Shown here piece by piece: positions 1 through 8,473 of a stretch of DNA of 64,000 nucleotides. The stretch is from Acinetobacter chengduensis (GTDB taxonomy: Bacteria > Pseudomonadota > Gammaproteobacteria > Pseudomonadales > Moraxellaceae), in the NCBI RefSeq assembly GCF_003664645.1, contig NZ_RCHC01000013.1, positions 1 to 64,000 of the forward strand, written 5' to 3'. Position 1 is the first letter of the stretch, and every line of letters starts with the position of its first letter. The notes under the pieces were generated by a model, which made no database searches, had not been told where the DNA came from, and was given only the letters and a program-made list of their open reading frames with translations. Position numbers and translations under genes: made by a program.

Positions 1-1
1 G

Positions 2-106
2 GGTGACTGTACAACAGTGCCGTACAAACAAATCATCATTGCCACAGGTGAAGGCGCGAAAGCATCACTTTCTGCTTTTGATTACATCATCCGCTCTGGG
101 CAGTAA
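2..106 (+). CDS. ahpF: Alkyl hydroperoxide reductase subunit F, C-terminal fragment
   Basis: The window opens inside an open frame whose last 34 residues ([18 protein letters not shown]..., ending FDYIIRSGQ) match the C-terminus of AhpF, the flavoprotein that passes electrons from NADH to the peroxiredoxin AhpC. GDCT..PYKQI..A.GEGA is the conserved FAD-binding end of the thioredoxin-reductase-like fold. Only this tail is present; the start lies outside the window. A shorter alternative (thioredoxin reductase) would have a similar motif, but the ending FDYIIR favours AhpF. Confidence 0.82.
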   Translation, partial: GDCTTVPYKQIIIATGEGAKASLSAFDYIIRSGQ

Positions 107-198
107 TAAAAGAAAAGGTCAGTGTGTTCCCCATACACACTGACCGATTTTCTAAGTGTTATTTTGAATATTGTTGTTATCAATATTCTCGTTTTATA

Positions 199-236
199 GG
201 AACTTTGGATGCTAACACCGGAGTTCCTTTTTTTAT
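199..236 (+). terminator. Probable rho-independent terminator of ahpF
   Basis: GGAACT pairs with AGTTCC around a 17-nt loop and is followed by seven T residues. It lies about 90 bases after the ahpF stop. A second small hairpin (AGTGTGT/ACACACT) sits nearer the stop at 121-141 but has no clean T-run. The rest of the 107-393 gap shows no convincing gene. Confidence 0.55.
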
Positions 237-393
237 CTGCAAGATCAGAATCAAAATGTCCCCACGCATTTTGATCCTATTCTTTGCCCATAATTTTTCT
301 TGTTTTACAACCTTATTATTATACTTTCCCCAAGGTTGTTCTTTTCAATTGCTAAGCTTATAAGCAATAAGTATTCCAAAGTGGTAATTCATA

Positions 394-648
394 TTAAGAA
401 TTGAATAAATTCAATTCTTTAAATTTTCTCATTAACTGCTCTTGTGTTTCCACATGCTCAGGATGGGGCACTATGCACTCAATTGGACAGACATCGACAC
501 AGGTCTGAGTTTCATAAAAACCTACACATTCTGTGCAGCGGTCTGTATCAATTTCATAGACCTTCGTACCTTCATAAATCGCTTCATTCGGGCATTCAGG
601 CAAACACATATCGCAGTTAATGCATTTGTCGGTAATGAGTAATGCCAT
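394..648 (-). CDS. yfhL: YfhL-family 2[4Fe-4S] ferredoxin (Alvin type)
   Basis: An 84-residue dicluster ferredoxin. Cluster one is bound by C9, C12, C15 and C19 (CxxCxxCxxxCP). Cluster two has the expanded spacing of the Allochromatium-type ferredoxins: C38, C41, C50, C54 (CxxC-x8-CxxxC), with an extra C58, and a short charged tail follows. It is a small cytoplasmic electron carrier. It lies 11 bases downstream of trhP on the same strand and is probably co-transcribed with it, which suggests it supplies electrons to, or maintains, the Fe-S enzyme TrhP; that link is inference from position. Confidence 0.9.
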   Translation of the reverse strand: MALLITDKCINCDMCLPECPNEAIYEGTKVYEIDTDRCTECVGFYETQTCVDVCPIECIVPHPEHVETQEQLMRKFKELNLFNS

Positions 649-659
649 ATAAAACTCGA

Positions 660-2060
660 CTAAGCCTGATAAGCCAAAGACGATGCAGAAATATCTGCCG
701 TCGAATTTGGTAAGTTACGAATCAATAGGGCATAGCTCATATCGACATCGGCAGGTACAGGAATATCAACGATATGACCTGAACCTTTGGCATCTTCAAT
801 TGAATTGCCTTTTTTGTCTTTAATTTCAGTCAAGGTAAAGGTGATATTGCCTTTGGTGGTCATTAGTTCTAATGAATCACCCACGACAAAACGGTTTTTC
901 ACATCAATTTTGATATAGTCACTATGACGTTCTAACACTTCACCGCAGAAAATTTGATGATCAAAACTTGATGAACCATTTTCATAGTTTTGATATTCAC
1001 TATGTACATGACGACGTAAAAAACCTTCGGTATAACCACGGTTTGCCAAACCTTCAAGTTGCGTCATGAGAGATGGATCAAAGTCTTTACCTTGTAGCGC
1101 ATCATCAATGGCTTTACGATAAATTTGCGCAGTACGGGCACAGTAAAAGTAAGACTTGGTACGGCCTTCAATTTTGAGTGAGTGAATGCCCATTTTAGTT
1201 AAACGGTCTACATGCTGAACCGCACGTAAATCTTTAGAATTCATAAAATAAGTGCCGTGCTCATCTTCTTCAGCAGCAAAGGCTTCTTCGTCATTACGTT
1301 GTAATAACACAGGATCGGACACTTGATGTTGTGATTGCATGTGTAACTCATCTGCATCTTTTGAGCAACAACTTTGTTTTTGCGCATCACCAATGTTTTG
1401 TACAGGAATCACATCGCCATTGGCATCTTCCTGAGTTTCAGAAACTGTGTATTCCCAACGACAAGCATTGGTACATGCGCCTTGGTTGGCATCACGTTTA
1501 TTCATGTAGCCTGACAGCATGCAACGACCAGAGTAGGCCATACATAGTGCACCATGCACAAAGACTTCAATTTCCATGCCCGGAACTTGGGTTTTAATTT
1601 CTTCAATTTCTTCAATCGACAGTTCACGTGACAAAATCACACGGGTTAATCCCATTTTTTGCCAGAATTTCACCGTTGCCCAGTTCACGGCATTGGCTTG
1701 AACCGATAGGTGAATGTCAATTTCAGGGAAGTTTTCACGCACCATCATAATCAGACCTGGATCTGACATGATCAATGCATCAGGCTTCATTTCGATAATA
1801 GGTTCGAGATCACGGATAAAGTTTTTTAATTTTGAGTTATGAGGCTGAATATTCACCACCACATAAAACTTTTTACCCAAAGTATGCGCTTCGTTAATGC
1901 CAATGTTCAGATTGTCATGATCAAACTCATTGTTACGCACACGCAAGCTATAGCGTGGCTGACCTGCATACACGGCGTCTGCACCGTATGCAAAGGCATA
2001 GCGCATGTTTTTCAGTGAGCCAGCAGGTGAAAGAAGTTCGGTAACAGTCGTGATACTCAT
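660..2060 (-). CDS. trhP: tRNA 5-hydroxyuridine modification protein TrhP (YegQ), U32 family
   Basis: A 466-residue member of the 'peptidase U32' family that closely follows E. coli YegQ/TrhP along its whole length (LSPAGS near the start, EDEHGTYFMNSKDLRA, SLKIEGRTKS, RGYTEGFLRRH). The U32 signature is intact: C173, C180, C196 and C200 are positioned to hold a [4Fe-4S] cluster. Family knowledge: TrhP makes 5-hydroxyuridine at the wobble position of tRNA and is not a protease; the reaction is reported to depend on prephenate. Residues about 205-250 form a variable insertion with an unusual Cys-Cys pair. The divergent arsR starts about 150 bases upstream. Confidence 0.93.
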   Translation of the reverse strand: MSITTVTELLSPAGSLKNMRYAFAYGADAVYAGQPRYSLRVRNNEFDHDNLNIGINEAHTLGKKFYVVVNIQPHNSKLKNFIRDLEPIIEMKPDALIMSDPGLIMMVRENFPEIDIHLSVQANAVNWATVKFWQKMGLTRVILSRELSIEEIEEIKTQVPGMEIEVFVHGALCMAYSGRCMLSGYMNKRDANQGACTNACRWEYTVSETQEDANGDVIPVQNIGDAQKQSCCSKDADELHMQSQHQVSDPVLLQRNDEEAFAAEEDEHGTYFMNSKDLRAVQHVDRLTKMGIHSLKIEGRTKSYFYCARTAQIYRKAIDDALQGKDFDPSLMTQLEGLANRGYTEGFLRRHVHSEYQNYENGSSSFDHQIFCGEVLERHSDYIKIDVKNRFVVGDSLELMTTKGNITFTLTEIKDKKGNSIEDAKGSGHIVDIPVPADVDMSYALLIRNLPNSTADISASSLAYQA

Positions 2061-2193
2061 GACAAAAATTAAGGCATATAAAAATTATGGCTTTATTGTA
2101 TGAATCTAAAAAAATGATTCAACCTAGTAAAAAACTCGGAATTAAGCTTAAAAAGCGCTATTTTTTTATCTGAATCAAGACTAATATATATGC

Positions 2194-2205
2194 ATATTCG
2201 AATAT
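2194..2205. promoter_or_regulatory. Putative ArsR operator
   Basis: A perfect 12-bp palindrome, ATATTCGAATAT, ends 11 bases before the chosen arsR start codon. ArsR/SmtB repressors bind short AT-rich 12-2-12 or similar dyads over their own promoters, so this is the natural candidate for arsenite-responsive autoregulation. An ATG at 2190 lies just before it; a start there would place the operator inside the coding region. Confidence 0.6.
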
Positions 2206-2216
2206 ACAGATATACT

Positions 2217-2537
2217 ATGGATCAACTCACTTTTTTTAAATCTTTATCGGATCAAACCCGTATAGATATTTTAACTTTTCTGTTGTTACGTGGTGAAAGT
2301 TGCGTCTGCGATTTAATGAGTGCTTTAGATTTAAATCAGCCGAAAATATCGCGTCATTTGGCTTTATTGCGTAGCGCAAAAATTTTGCAAGATCGTCGCC
2401 AAGGGCAATGGGTTTATTACCAAATTCATCCTGAATTAGAACCGTGGTGTGTAGAGATGTTGAACATATTGCTACAACAAAATCCACGTGCAGAAAGTTT
2501 TAAAATTTCTGAAAATACTTCTATTTGTTGTGATTAA
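2217..2537 (+). CDS. arsR: ArsR-family arsenic-responsive transcriptional repressor
   Basis: A 106-residue winged-helix repressor of the ars operon. The metal-binding box ESCVCDL (C29, C31) in the alpha-3 helix matches the ELCVCDL box of classical ArsR, followed by the recognition helix QPKISRHLALLR. It should dissociate from DNA when As(III) binds the cysteines. I start it at MDQLTFFKSLSD, the usual ArsR N-terminus; an in-frame ATG nine codons earlier adds residues not seen in the family and overlaps the palindromic operator. The C-terminus ends ICCD, adding two more cysteines. It is the first gene of arsR-arsC-acr3. Confidence 0.93.
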   Translation: MDQLTFFKSLSDQTRIDILTFLLLRGESCVCDLMSALDLNQPKISRHLALLRSAKILQDRRQGQWVYYQIHPELEPWCVEMLNILLQQNPRAESFKISENTSICCD

Positions 2538-2541
2538 GTGT

Positions 2542-3015
2542 ATGAATTTTCTATTTTTATGTACGGGTAATAGTTGTCGGAGTATTTTGTCTGAAGCCTT
2601 GTTTAATGCACGTGCGCCAGAAGGTTTTAGTGCCTGTAGTGCCGGCAGTCAACCTTCAGGGAAGGTACATCCTTTGTCATTAAGAACCTTGCAAAGTTTA
2701 AATATTTCCACAGATAATTTGTGGAGTAAAAACATGCAAGATTGTGAAAAATTTAAGCCGCAAATTGTCGTTACAGTCTGTAGCTCAGCGGCAGTAGAAC
2801 CATGTCCGCTCTATTTGGGTAATGCGATTAAAGTACATTGGGGCTTAGAAGATCCATCGCATTTGGAATGTGCAGATGAAGAGAAAATCCAGGCATTTAA
2901 GCAGACAGTTGAACATATTCAACGCCGTTTTGACGCCTTTTTTGCTTTAGCTTTAGACCATTTAAGCCAAGAAGAACTGATTTCTGAGTTACATAAAATT
3001 GGTCAGATTGATTAA
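2542..3015 (+). CDS. arsC: Arsenate reductase, low-molecular-weight phosphatase (thioredoxin-coupled) type
   Basis: A 157-residue protein with the LMW-phosphatase P-loop C7-x5-R13 (CTGNSCR) at its N-terminus and a second pair of cysteines eight residues apart (VCSSAAVEPC) that fits the redox relay of thioredoxin-linked ArsC. It reduces As(V) to As(III) in the cytosol for export by Acr3. The start MNFLFLC lies five bases after the arsR stop and places the P-loop at the normal position; upstream in-frame ATGs would overlap arsR by about 50 bases and add a non-family extension. Confidence 0.9.
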   Translation: MNFLFLCTGNSCRSILSEALFNARAPEGFSACSAGSQPSGKVHPLSLRTLQSLNISTDNLWSKNMQDCEKFKPQIVVTVCSSAAVEPCPLYLGNAIKVHWGLEDPSHLECADEEKIQAFKQTVEHIQRRFDAFFALALDHLSQEELISELHKIGQID

Positions 3016-3099
3016 TTAAAAAGCATAACTGCAAAAATAAAAGCATATTTTTGGGAGATATCTTTTTATTTTTGCACTATATCCATCTAAGTTGAATAT

Positions 3100-4152
3100 A
3101 TGCAAACTGCAAAACTATCATTTTTAGACCGTAATCTTACGCTGTGGATTTTTATTGCCATGGCATTTGGGATTTCAGTCGGTTATTTTTCTCCGCAAAC
3201 AGCCATTATCTTAGACAGAATGAGCGTGGGTACGGTAAATGTACCAATCGCGATTGGCTTAATCTTGATGATGTATCCGCCTTTGGCAAAGGTGGACTAT
3301 GCCAATTTGCCACAAGTGTTTCAGGATAAGCGAACGCTACTGCTGTCACTGGTACAGAATTGGCTGATCGCGCCATGTTTGATGTTTGCTTTGGCAATTA
3401 TTTTTTTACAGACTTACCCCGAATATATGACGGGACTAATTTTAATTGGTCTAGCACGTTGTATTGCGATGGTTTTGGTTTGGAATAATCTCGCATGTGG
3501 TGATAACCAATATGCGGCCGCCTTGGTGGCATTTAATAGCATTTTCCAAATTCTGTTTTTTAGTAGCTATGCATGGCTATTTCTGAGTGTCTTGCCTCCT
3601 TATTTTGGAGTAGCAGGGCAAGTCATTGATGTTGGCTTTGGCGTCATTACTCAAGCGGTGCTCATTTATTTGGGTATTCCATTTTTGTTGGGTTATTTCA
3701 GTCGCATGATTTTGGTTAAATACAAAGGTTTGGATTGGTACTCGAATCAGTTTCTGCCAAAAATTAGTCCGCTCAGTCTATTGGCCTTGTTATTGACCAT
3801 TGTGGCAATGTTTAGCTTAAAAGGGGGCGAAGTTTTAAGCCTACCTCTGGATGTACTACGTATTGCCATTCCACTGACCATTTATTTTGTAGTGATGTTC
3901 TTTGTAAGCTTCTTTATGAGTAAATGGATGGGAAATGACTATGCAAAAACCACAGCCATTTCATTTACTGCTGCGGGTAATAATTTTGAATTAGCCCTTG
4001 CAGTTGCTATTGCTACCTTTGGATTGGCTTCACCTGTTGCATTTACCACGATTATTGGGCCATTAGTCGAAGTTCCTGTGCTGATTGCTTTGGTTAGCGT
4101 GTCTTTATGGCTACGTAAAAAATATTTCTCTCATGCAGAGGAAAATACTTAA
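3100..4152 (+). CDS. acr3: Arsenite efflux permease, ACR3 family
   Basis: A 350-residue inner-membrane protein with about ten hydrophobic spans. It carries the ACR3 signatures: [19 protein letters not shown] in the second span, [13 protein letters not shown] with the conserved C121 in the fourth, and [16 protein letters not shown] in a late span. It exports arsenite with the proton motive force. It follows arsC by 84 bases, and its stop codon overlaps (TAATG) the start of the decayed arsH. Confidence 0.92.
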   Translation: MQTAKLSFLDRNLTLWIFIAMAFGISVGYFSPQTAIILDRMSVGTVNVPIAIGLILMMYPPLAKVDYANLPQVFQDKRTLLLSLVQNWLIAPCLMFALAIIFLQTYPEYMTGLILIGLARCIAMVLVWNNLACGDNQYAAALVAFNSIFQILFFSSYAWLFLSVLPPYFGVAGQVIDVGFGVITQAVLIYLGIPFLLGYFSRMILVKYKGLDWYSNQFLPKISPLSLLALLLTIVAMFSLKGGEVLSLPLDVLRIAIPLTIYFVVMFFVSFFMSKWMGNDYAKTTAISFTAAGNNFELALAVAIATFGLASPVAFTTIIGPLVEVPVLIALVSVSLWLRKKYFSHAEENT

Positions 4153-4420
4153 TGAGTACTAATTTATGAAAGCTTGATCTGCCGAATATCGAGCTGGATT
4201 AACTTGTGTAGACTCAATTTCGAAAGTGTTTTTGGCGTTTGAAGAAGATGGTCGGATGAAACCATCATGCCTATATGATCGAATAGTTGAGGTGATGGAC
4301 GAACTTGATAAATTTACCTTGTTGACCTGAGCTCAGTCGGCATATTTGACCAATCGATATGCTGAACCTAAGGAGTTGGTGACTGAGCTGTCAAAACGGG
4401 TAAATCAGAATTCTGTATAA
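4152..4420 (+). pseudogene. arsH: Decayed arsH (organoarsenical/NADPH:FMN oxidoreductase) relic
   Basis: Translation of the stretch behind acr3 gives two ArsH-like pieces in a wrecked frame. The first starts in the acr3 stop codon: MSTNL, stop, KLDLPNIELD, stop. The second, from about 4214, reads SISKVFLAFEEDGRMKPS..YDRIVEVMDELDKFTLLT, then a TGA at 4328-4330, then AQSAYLTNRYAEPKEL, which is the conserved C-terminal region of ArsH (EFDE.GRMKPS.YYDR.VDVMEEL.KFTLL.R......RY). The FMN-binding middle, some 120-150 residues, is deleted. Recognition is by eye from family knowledge; intact ArsH is about 230 residues. Confidence 0.75.
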
Positions 4421-4438
4421 AAAAGCGTGAAATAGAAT

Positions 4439-4840
4439 TTATTGAGCTTCAAGCTGTTTTAATATTTGACATTGATCGACTGTATTTTGTGTGTTGCAAG
4501 ATTGGCGGAGCTGTTGCAATTCCTGCTGGAATTTATGCAGTTCAGCCAATTTTTTTTCGACTTGAGCTAAATGTAAGTCAATAATTTCATTCACAGCATG
4601 ACAATTTTGCTGGGGTTGTTGCTCTAAGCGAATTAAAGTTTCAATTTCTTTTAAAGACAAATCTAAAGCACGACAACGCTGAATAAACATTAAACGTTTT
4701 AAAGCATCTTCAGAATAATAACGATAATTATTGTCCGCCCGAAACGAAGGCTGAATGAGTTGTTTTGTTTCATAAAAACGAATGCTGTCTGTACTGAAAC
4801 CAGTCTTTTTACTCAGCTCACCAATTTTATAATTTGCCAT
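4439..4840 (-). CDS. cadR: MerR-family Cd(II)/Pb(II)-responsive regulator (CadR/PbrR-like)
   Basis: A 133-residue MerR regulator: winged helix KIGELSKKTGFSTDSIRFYE at the N-terminus, a coiled-coil dimerisation helix, and three cysteines, C80, C115 and C124, in the positions used by CadR/PbrR for soft divalent metals (C77, C112, C119 in CadR). It is transcribed away from the cation transporter at 4915, and a MerR-type promoter lies between them, so it most likely activates that gene when Cd, Pb or Zn rises. The exact metal cannot be read from the sequence. Confidence 0.85.
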   Translation of the reverse strand: MANYKIGELSKKTGFSTDSIRFYETKQLIQPSFRADNNYRYYSEDALKRLMFIQRCRALDLSLKEIETLIRLEQQPQQNCHAVNEIIDLHLAQVEKKLAELHKFQQELQQLRQSCNTQNTVDQCQILKQLEAQ

Positions 4841-4842
4841 GC

Positions 4843-4873
4843 TTGACCTTGGAGTTACTCTAGGGTTTCTAAT
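4843..4873 (+). promoter_or_regulatory. MerR-type promoter/operator of the cation transporter
   Basis: TTGACC (-35) and TCTAAT (-10) are separated by 19 bp, the over-long spacer typical of MerR-activated promoters. Within it is a 9-bp imperfect dyad, ACCTTGGAG and CTCTAGGGT (7 of 9 pairs) around TTA, resembling cad/pbr operators. It lies between the divergent cadR-like gene and the transporter. Confidence 0.75.
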
Positions 4874-4914
4874 GACTATATCTTGTTAAAGGTTGTATTG
4901 CATAGGAGATTTGT

Positions 4915-5550
4915 ATGGCGTGTACTTGTAGCCATGAGCCTGCACCACCAAAAGAAAATAGTAAATTTCGCACAGCATTATGGATTGCATTATTTATTAA
5001 TGCTGCCATGTTTTTGGTTGAGCTGATTGGTGGTGCTTATGCACATTCATCTTCACTCTGGGCAGATTCATTAGATTTCTTTGGGGATGCAGTGAACTAT
5101 GCAGTGTCACTGGCAGTCTTAGGTGCAAGTTTATATTGGCGCGCTACTGTTGCACTGTTAAAAGGCATGACCATGGCATTATTTGGTTTTGTGGTCATTG
5201 GAAAGGTCGTTTATTCTTATATTCAGGGTATACCACCTGAAGCAATCACCATGGGGGCTATTGGGGTTTTAGCCTTAATTGCTAACGTTATTTCTGCAGT
5301 TATTTTATATGCCTTCCGAGATGGTGATTCCAATATGAAGTCTGTTTGGTTGTGTAGCCGCAATGATGCCATTGGCAATGTAGCCGTAATTTTGGCTGCG
5401 ATTGGGGTATTTGGTACGGGTAGTTTGTGGCCTGATATTATTGTGGCTGCAATTATGGCGATACTGGGTTTAACGGGTGGTTATCAAGTGATTAAACAAG
5501 CTTTGAAAGAACGTAAAGACAGTAAAATTGAAACGAGTTGCTCAGTTTAA
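4915..5550 (+). CDS. CDF-superfamily-like cation transporter, short form
   Basis: A 211-residue membrane protein with about six hydrophobic segments. SSLWADSLDFFGDAVNYAVS resembles the second-helix metal site of cation diffusion facilitators, and SRNDAIGNVAVILAAIGV the fifth-helix site, although the canonical HxxxD pairs are altered (N for H in the second). The cytoplasmic C-terminal metal-binding domain of standard CDFs is absent. The N-terminus has CTCSH and the C-terminus ends SCSV, possible metal-handling cysteines. Control by the divergent cadR-like regulator argues for Cd/Zn/Pb efflux. The start has a good GGAG ribosome site. Confidence 0.75.
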   Translation: MACTCSHEPAPPKENSKFRTALWIALFINAAMFLVELIGGAYAHSSSLWADSLDFFGDAVNYAVSLAVLGASLYWRATVALLKGMTMALFGFVVIGKVVYSYIQGIPPEAITMGAIGVLALIANVISAVILYAFRDGDSNMKSVWLCSRNDAIGNVAVILAAIGVFGTGSLWPDIIVAAIMAILGLTGGYQVIKQALKERKDSKIETSCSV

Positions 5551-5555
5551 TCAAT

Positions 5556-5587
5556 AAAAAAACCGAAGCATAAGCTTCGGTTTTTTG
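5556..5587. terminator. Bidirectional terminator between transporter and fpr
   Basis: AACCGAAGC and GCTTCGGTT form a perfect 9-bp stem with an ATAA loop, flanked by A-run and T-run, so it can end both the transporter (plus) and fpr (minus) transcripts. Confidence 0.88.
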
Positions 5588-5610
5588 CATTAGATTGAAA
5601 AATCTAAATC

Positions 5611-6390
5611 TTATTTTTCAACGAATGCACGTTCAATCACGTAATCGCCAAGAACGCCCATTTTAGGAGATTCTTTAAGACCGTGTTGATCAAGAAGCGC
5701 CGCAACATCGTCTAGGAATGCAGGTGAACCGCAAAGCATTGCACGGTCTGTTTCAGGGTTGAAACGTGGAAGACCGATTTTTTCAAATAATTGACCAGAT
5801 TCGATGGCGGTCGTTACACGGCCTTGAGTATGGAATTCTTCACGCGTTACAGTTGGGTAGTAAACCAATTTTTCTTTCGCGCCTAATTCACCAAAGAATT
5901 CGTGGTTTGGAATTTCATTTTCAATTAAGTCTTGGTAAGCCAATTCTGAAATGAAGCGTGTACCATGAACGACAATAATTTTTTCAAAGCGTTCGTAAGT
6001 TTCTGGGTCACGAATTACAGAAAGGAAAGGTGCAAGACCAGTACCTGAAGAAAGTAGGTATAAGTTCTTACCTGGATTTAAGTCATCCAATACTAAAGTA
6101 CCTGTAGGTTTCTTAGAAACTAAAAGTTCGTCGCCTACTTTCACTTTTTGCAAAATAGATGTTAAAGGGCCATCTGGCACTTTAATAGAGAAAAATTCTA
6201 GCTCTTCTTCATAGTTTGCGCTAGCAATAGAATAAGCACGCATTAAAGGCTTACCATTTACTTCAAGGCCGATCATCACAAATTGACCGTTTTTAAAACG
6301 TAATGCAGTGTCACGAGTCGTTTTAAAAGAGAATAGAGTGTCATTCCAATGGTGGACGTGAGTAATCTTTTCGACGTTAAAAGCAGCCAT
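5611..6390 (-). CDS. fpr: Ferredoxin--NADP reductase
   Basis: A 259-residue FAD/NADPH flavoprotein of the bacterial Fpr type. It has the FAD motif RAYSIAS, the glycine-rich NADP site LSSGTGLAPFLS, CGSPAFLDD near the end and the C-terminal DYVIERAFVEK that stacks on FAD. It exchanges electrons between NADPH and ferredoxins or flavodoxins and is commonly part of oxidative-stress defence and Fe-S repair. I start it at MAAFNVEKITHVHHW, the normal N-terminus; the open frame extends eight codons further upstream without family support. Confidence 0.93.
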   Translation of the reverse strand: MAAFNVEKITHVHHWNDTLFSFKTTRDTALRFKNGQFVMIGLEVNGKPLMRAYSIASANYEEELEFFSIKVPDGPLTSILQKVKVGDELLVSKKPTGTLVLDDLNPGKNLYLLSSGTGLAPFLSVIRDPETYERFEKIIVVHGTRFISELAYQDLIENEIPNHEFFGELGAKEKLVYYPTVTREEFHTQGRVTTAIESGQLFEKIGLPRFNPETDRAMLCGSPAFLDDVAALLDQHGLKESPKMGVLGDYVIERAFVEK

Positions 6391-6496
6391 TAAAGGTCTC
6401 AATAAAATTATCAAATTAGAACAGCTTACTATTCTAATCTAAAATCATTCTCGATAAACTGAATATATTTAATTGAACTTATCAGAAAAAGTGATT

Positions 6497-7216
6497 ATGT
6501 CGACTTTGAATTTGCCAATAATTGGTTATATGCATTCTCCCTATCAAGAAAAGTTTGGTATTCCTCGTCAGCCGAACCTAGTGCAAGTTGAGTCTTATAT
6601 TGAAATGACGGGTGAGTACAACACGCTATTGGCTTTTGAAGGTATTGAAGCATTTAGTCATTTATGGTTAGTTTGGCAGTTTCACGACAATAAAAATCAA
6701 GACATTCAAAAGTTCCGTCCACAAGTACGCCCGCCACGCCTTGGGGGAAATGCAAAAATAGGTGTTTTTGCTACGCGGAGTATGTATCGACCTGCGCCGA
6801 TTGGTTTATCTGTGGTACAGCTGAAGAAAGTAGAAAAAGTTGGACAATCTGTGCGAGTTTATGTGCAGGGCAGTGATTTACTCAACGGCACACCCATTGT
6901 AGATATTAAACCCTATATTCAATATTCGGATGCTGTGGTCGATGCACAAAGTGGCTATGCGCAAGACGAGCCTAGCCGTAAAGTGGTGTTATGGCTACAA
7001 GTCGCAGAGCAGCAAAAAATCCACTTATTGCAGACCAAAAAAATTGATGTACAGCAATTGCAAGAGCTTGAACAAGTATTGGCACTTGATCCGCGACCTG
7101 CCTATCAGGAAGATGCAATGCGTGTTTATAAAATGCGCTTTGCCAGTATGGACGTCGCATTTACTGTGAAGGCCGAAGCCGTACACATTTGTGAGCTTAA
7201 TACAGTAACTGAATAG
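6497..7216 (+). CDS. trmO: tRNA (N6-threonylcarbamoyladenosine(37)-N6)-methyltransferase TrmO
   Basis: A 239-residue TsaA/TrmO protein. It uses S-adenosylmethionine to convert t6A37 to m6t6A37 in tRNA. Conserved blocks are IGYMHSPYQEKFGIPRQP at the start, FSHLWLVWQFH, VRPPRLGGNAKIGVFATRSMYRPAPIGLSVV, and the Pro/Asp-rich DLLNGTPIVDIKPYIQYSD. The C-terminal DPRPAY is also typical. The ATG at 6497 begins the family sequence; an in-frame TTG at 6473 is less likely. Confidence 0.92.
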   Translation: MSTLNLPIIGYMHSPYQEKFGIPRQPNLVQVESYIEMTGEYNTLLAFEGIEAFSHLWLVWQFHDNKNQDIQKFRPQVRPPRLGGNAKIGVFATRSMYRPAPIGLSVVQLKKVEKVGQSVRVYVQGSDLLNGTPIVDIKPYIQYSDAVVDAQSGYAQDEPSRKVVLWLQVAEQQKIHLLQTKKIDVQQLQELEQVLALDPRPAYQEDAMRVYKMRFASMDVAFTVKAEAVHICELNTVTE

Positions 7217-7225
7217 CGTTGTTCC

Positions 7226-8473
7226 TTATAGGCAATACAGTAGCGTGATGAGCACAGCAATATGCAAAATTTGAATTGGTGCAAAATAGGCAAAATAGCT
7301 ATAACCGCCAGTGATAAATGCATTGATGGATTTAGCAATTGCATGTGCGATCATCCCAAGAACAAATGCATAAAATATGGTGCTATTGTCGGGCGTACCT
7401 TGTATCACAACGGTTGCCATAGCAGCATGAATTTCAAATAAAGATGCTAGTAAGGTTCCAAGAATTAAACCTGCATCGCCCAAACTTAAATTAAGTGCGT
7501 AAACACCTGCCTGAATCAGCGTTAAGGTTAAGGCGATAATTGTGGCCTCTTTTAAGCTAAACATGCGACTGTCTAAATCTTGATTGGACGTTGTCAGGGG
7601 AGCATCTTTTAATAAGAGCCATGCACAGGCTGCCAAAATGACTGTGGCGATGAGAGTAGCAATGACAATGCTTTTTAGCCACAGCATGCTCAGACCAGCC
7701 ACAATAATCAGTAATTGCAATAGTGTAGCGACACAAGACATGAGTGCAGCACCCGCATTGTGTTTTGCATTGGCACGTCCAGCGCGAACTTCCATGCCTA
7801 AGCTTGCAACCGTGGCAGTGCTGGACACAAAACCGGAGGCAATAGCAGACAGCATCATAGCATTTTTAGAAGACAATAACCGTTTTGCAATATGTGCTAA
7901 GGATTGCACGACCAAGATCAGTGTAAGAAGTTTTAAAATAATATAAGGATTAAGTACGTCGCCCCAAAGAGGGGTATTGGGAGTAAGGGGAAGTGCGATT
8001 AGGATTAATGCCAATAAACACAGACCATCTCTAAATTCGGCTTCAGTAATCCATTTTCCTGCAAAGCTGTGCATGGAATGTTTGGCCCTTAAAATAATGG
8101 TTAACACCACAGATAAACCTGCAGCCAAAGGCATATTCCATAAACATAGTGCCCCAATAAAATAGGTCATTATAAAAGCCAGTTCTGTGGTAATGCCTGG
8201 GTCATCCGTTTGGTTTTTAATAGAAAGCACCACCATTGCGCCCACAATTGCGGCGCCCATTAACCCAATATGCTGACCAAATAAAAAACAGAGTGCACCA
8301 AGCAAGGCACAAATGGCAAAGGAGCGAAGTCCTGCAAAGCTGTGCTGATTTTCACGTTGTTTACTACGTTCACGTTCTAAACCAATGAGTAAGCCACAAC
8401 CTAGTGCAGATGCCAATATAGAAAGCAATGTAGCAAATGAGCTTGGAAATTGTGTGGCAAATGAATAATCCAA
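7226..8473 (-). CDS. MgtC/DUF4010-family integral membrane protein
   Basis: A 415-residue protein made almost wholly of membrane spans. The N-terminal third (LASALGCGLLIGLERERSKQ...GLRSFAICALLGAL) is an MgtC/SapB-like domain; the remainder fits DUF4010, including SSTATVASLG and AHAIAKSINAF. Its substrate or role is not known; relatives are sometimes discussed as transporters or magnesium-linked membrane proteins. It converges on trmO with nine bases between stops and no clear terminator. Confidence 0.8.
   Translation of the reverse strand: MDYSFATQFPSSFATLLSILASALGCGLLIGLERERSKQRENQHSFAGLRSFAICALLGALCFLFGQHIGLMGAAIVGAMVVLSIKNQTDDPGITTELAFIMTYFIGALCLWNMPLAAGLSVVLTIILRAKHSMHSFAGKWITEAEFRDGLCLLALILIALPLTPNTPLWGDVLNPYIILKLLTLILVVQSLAHIAKRLLSSKNAMMLSAIASGFVSSTATVASLGMEVRAGRANAKHNAGAALMSCVATLLQLLIIVAGLSMLWLKSIVIATLIATVILAACAWLLLKDAPLTTSNQDLDSRMFSLKEATIIALTLTLIQAGVYALNLSLGDAGLILGTLLASLFEIHAAMATVVIQGTPDNSTIFYAFVLGMIAHAIAKSINAFITGGYSYFAYFAPIQILHIAVLITLLYCL

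Noticed and set aside
124..363. 79-residue open frame in the ahpF-yfhL gap
   Set aside because: Cys/Phe-rich, overlaps a clear terminator hairpin, has no ribosome site and no family resemblance.
2061..5610. Metal-resistance stretch as a mobile element
   Set aside because: Base composition looks like its neighbours, and no transposase, integrase, terminal repeats or target duplication were seen.
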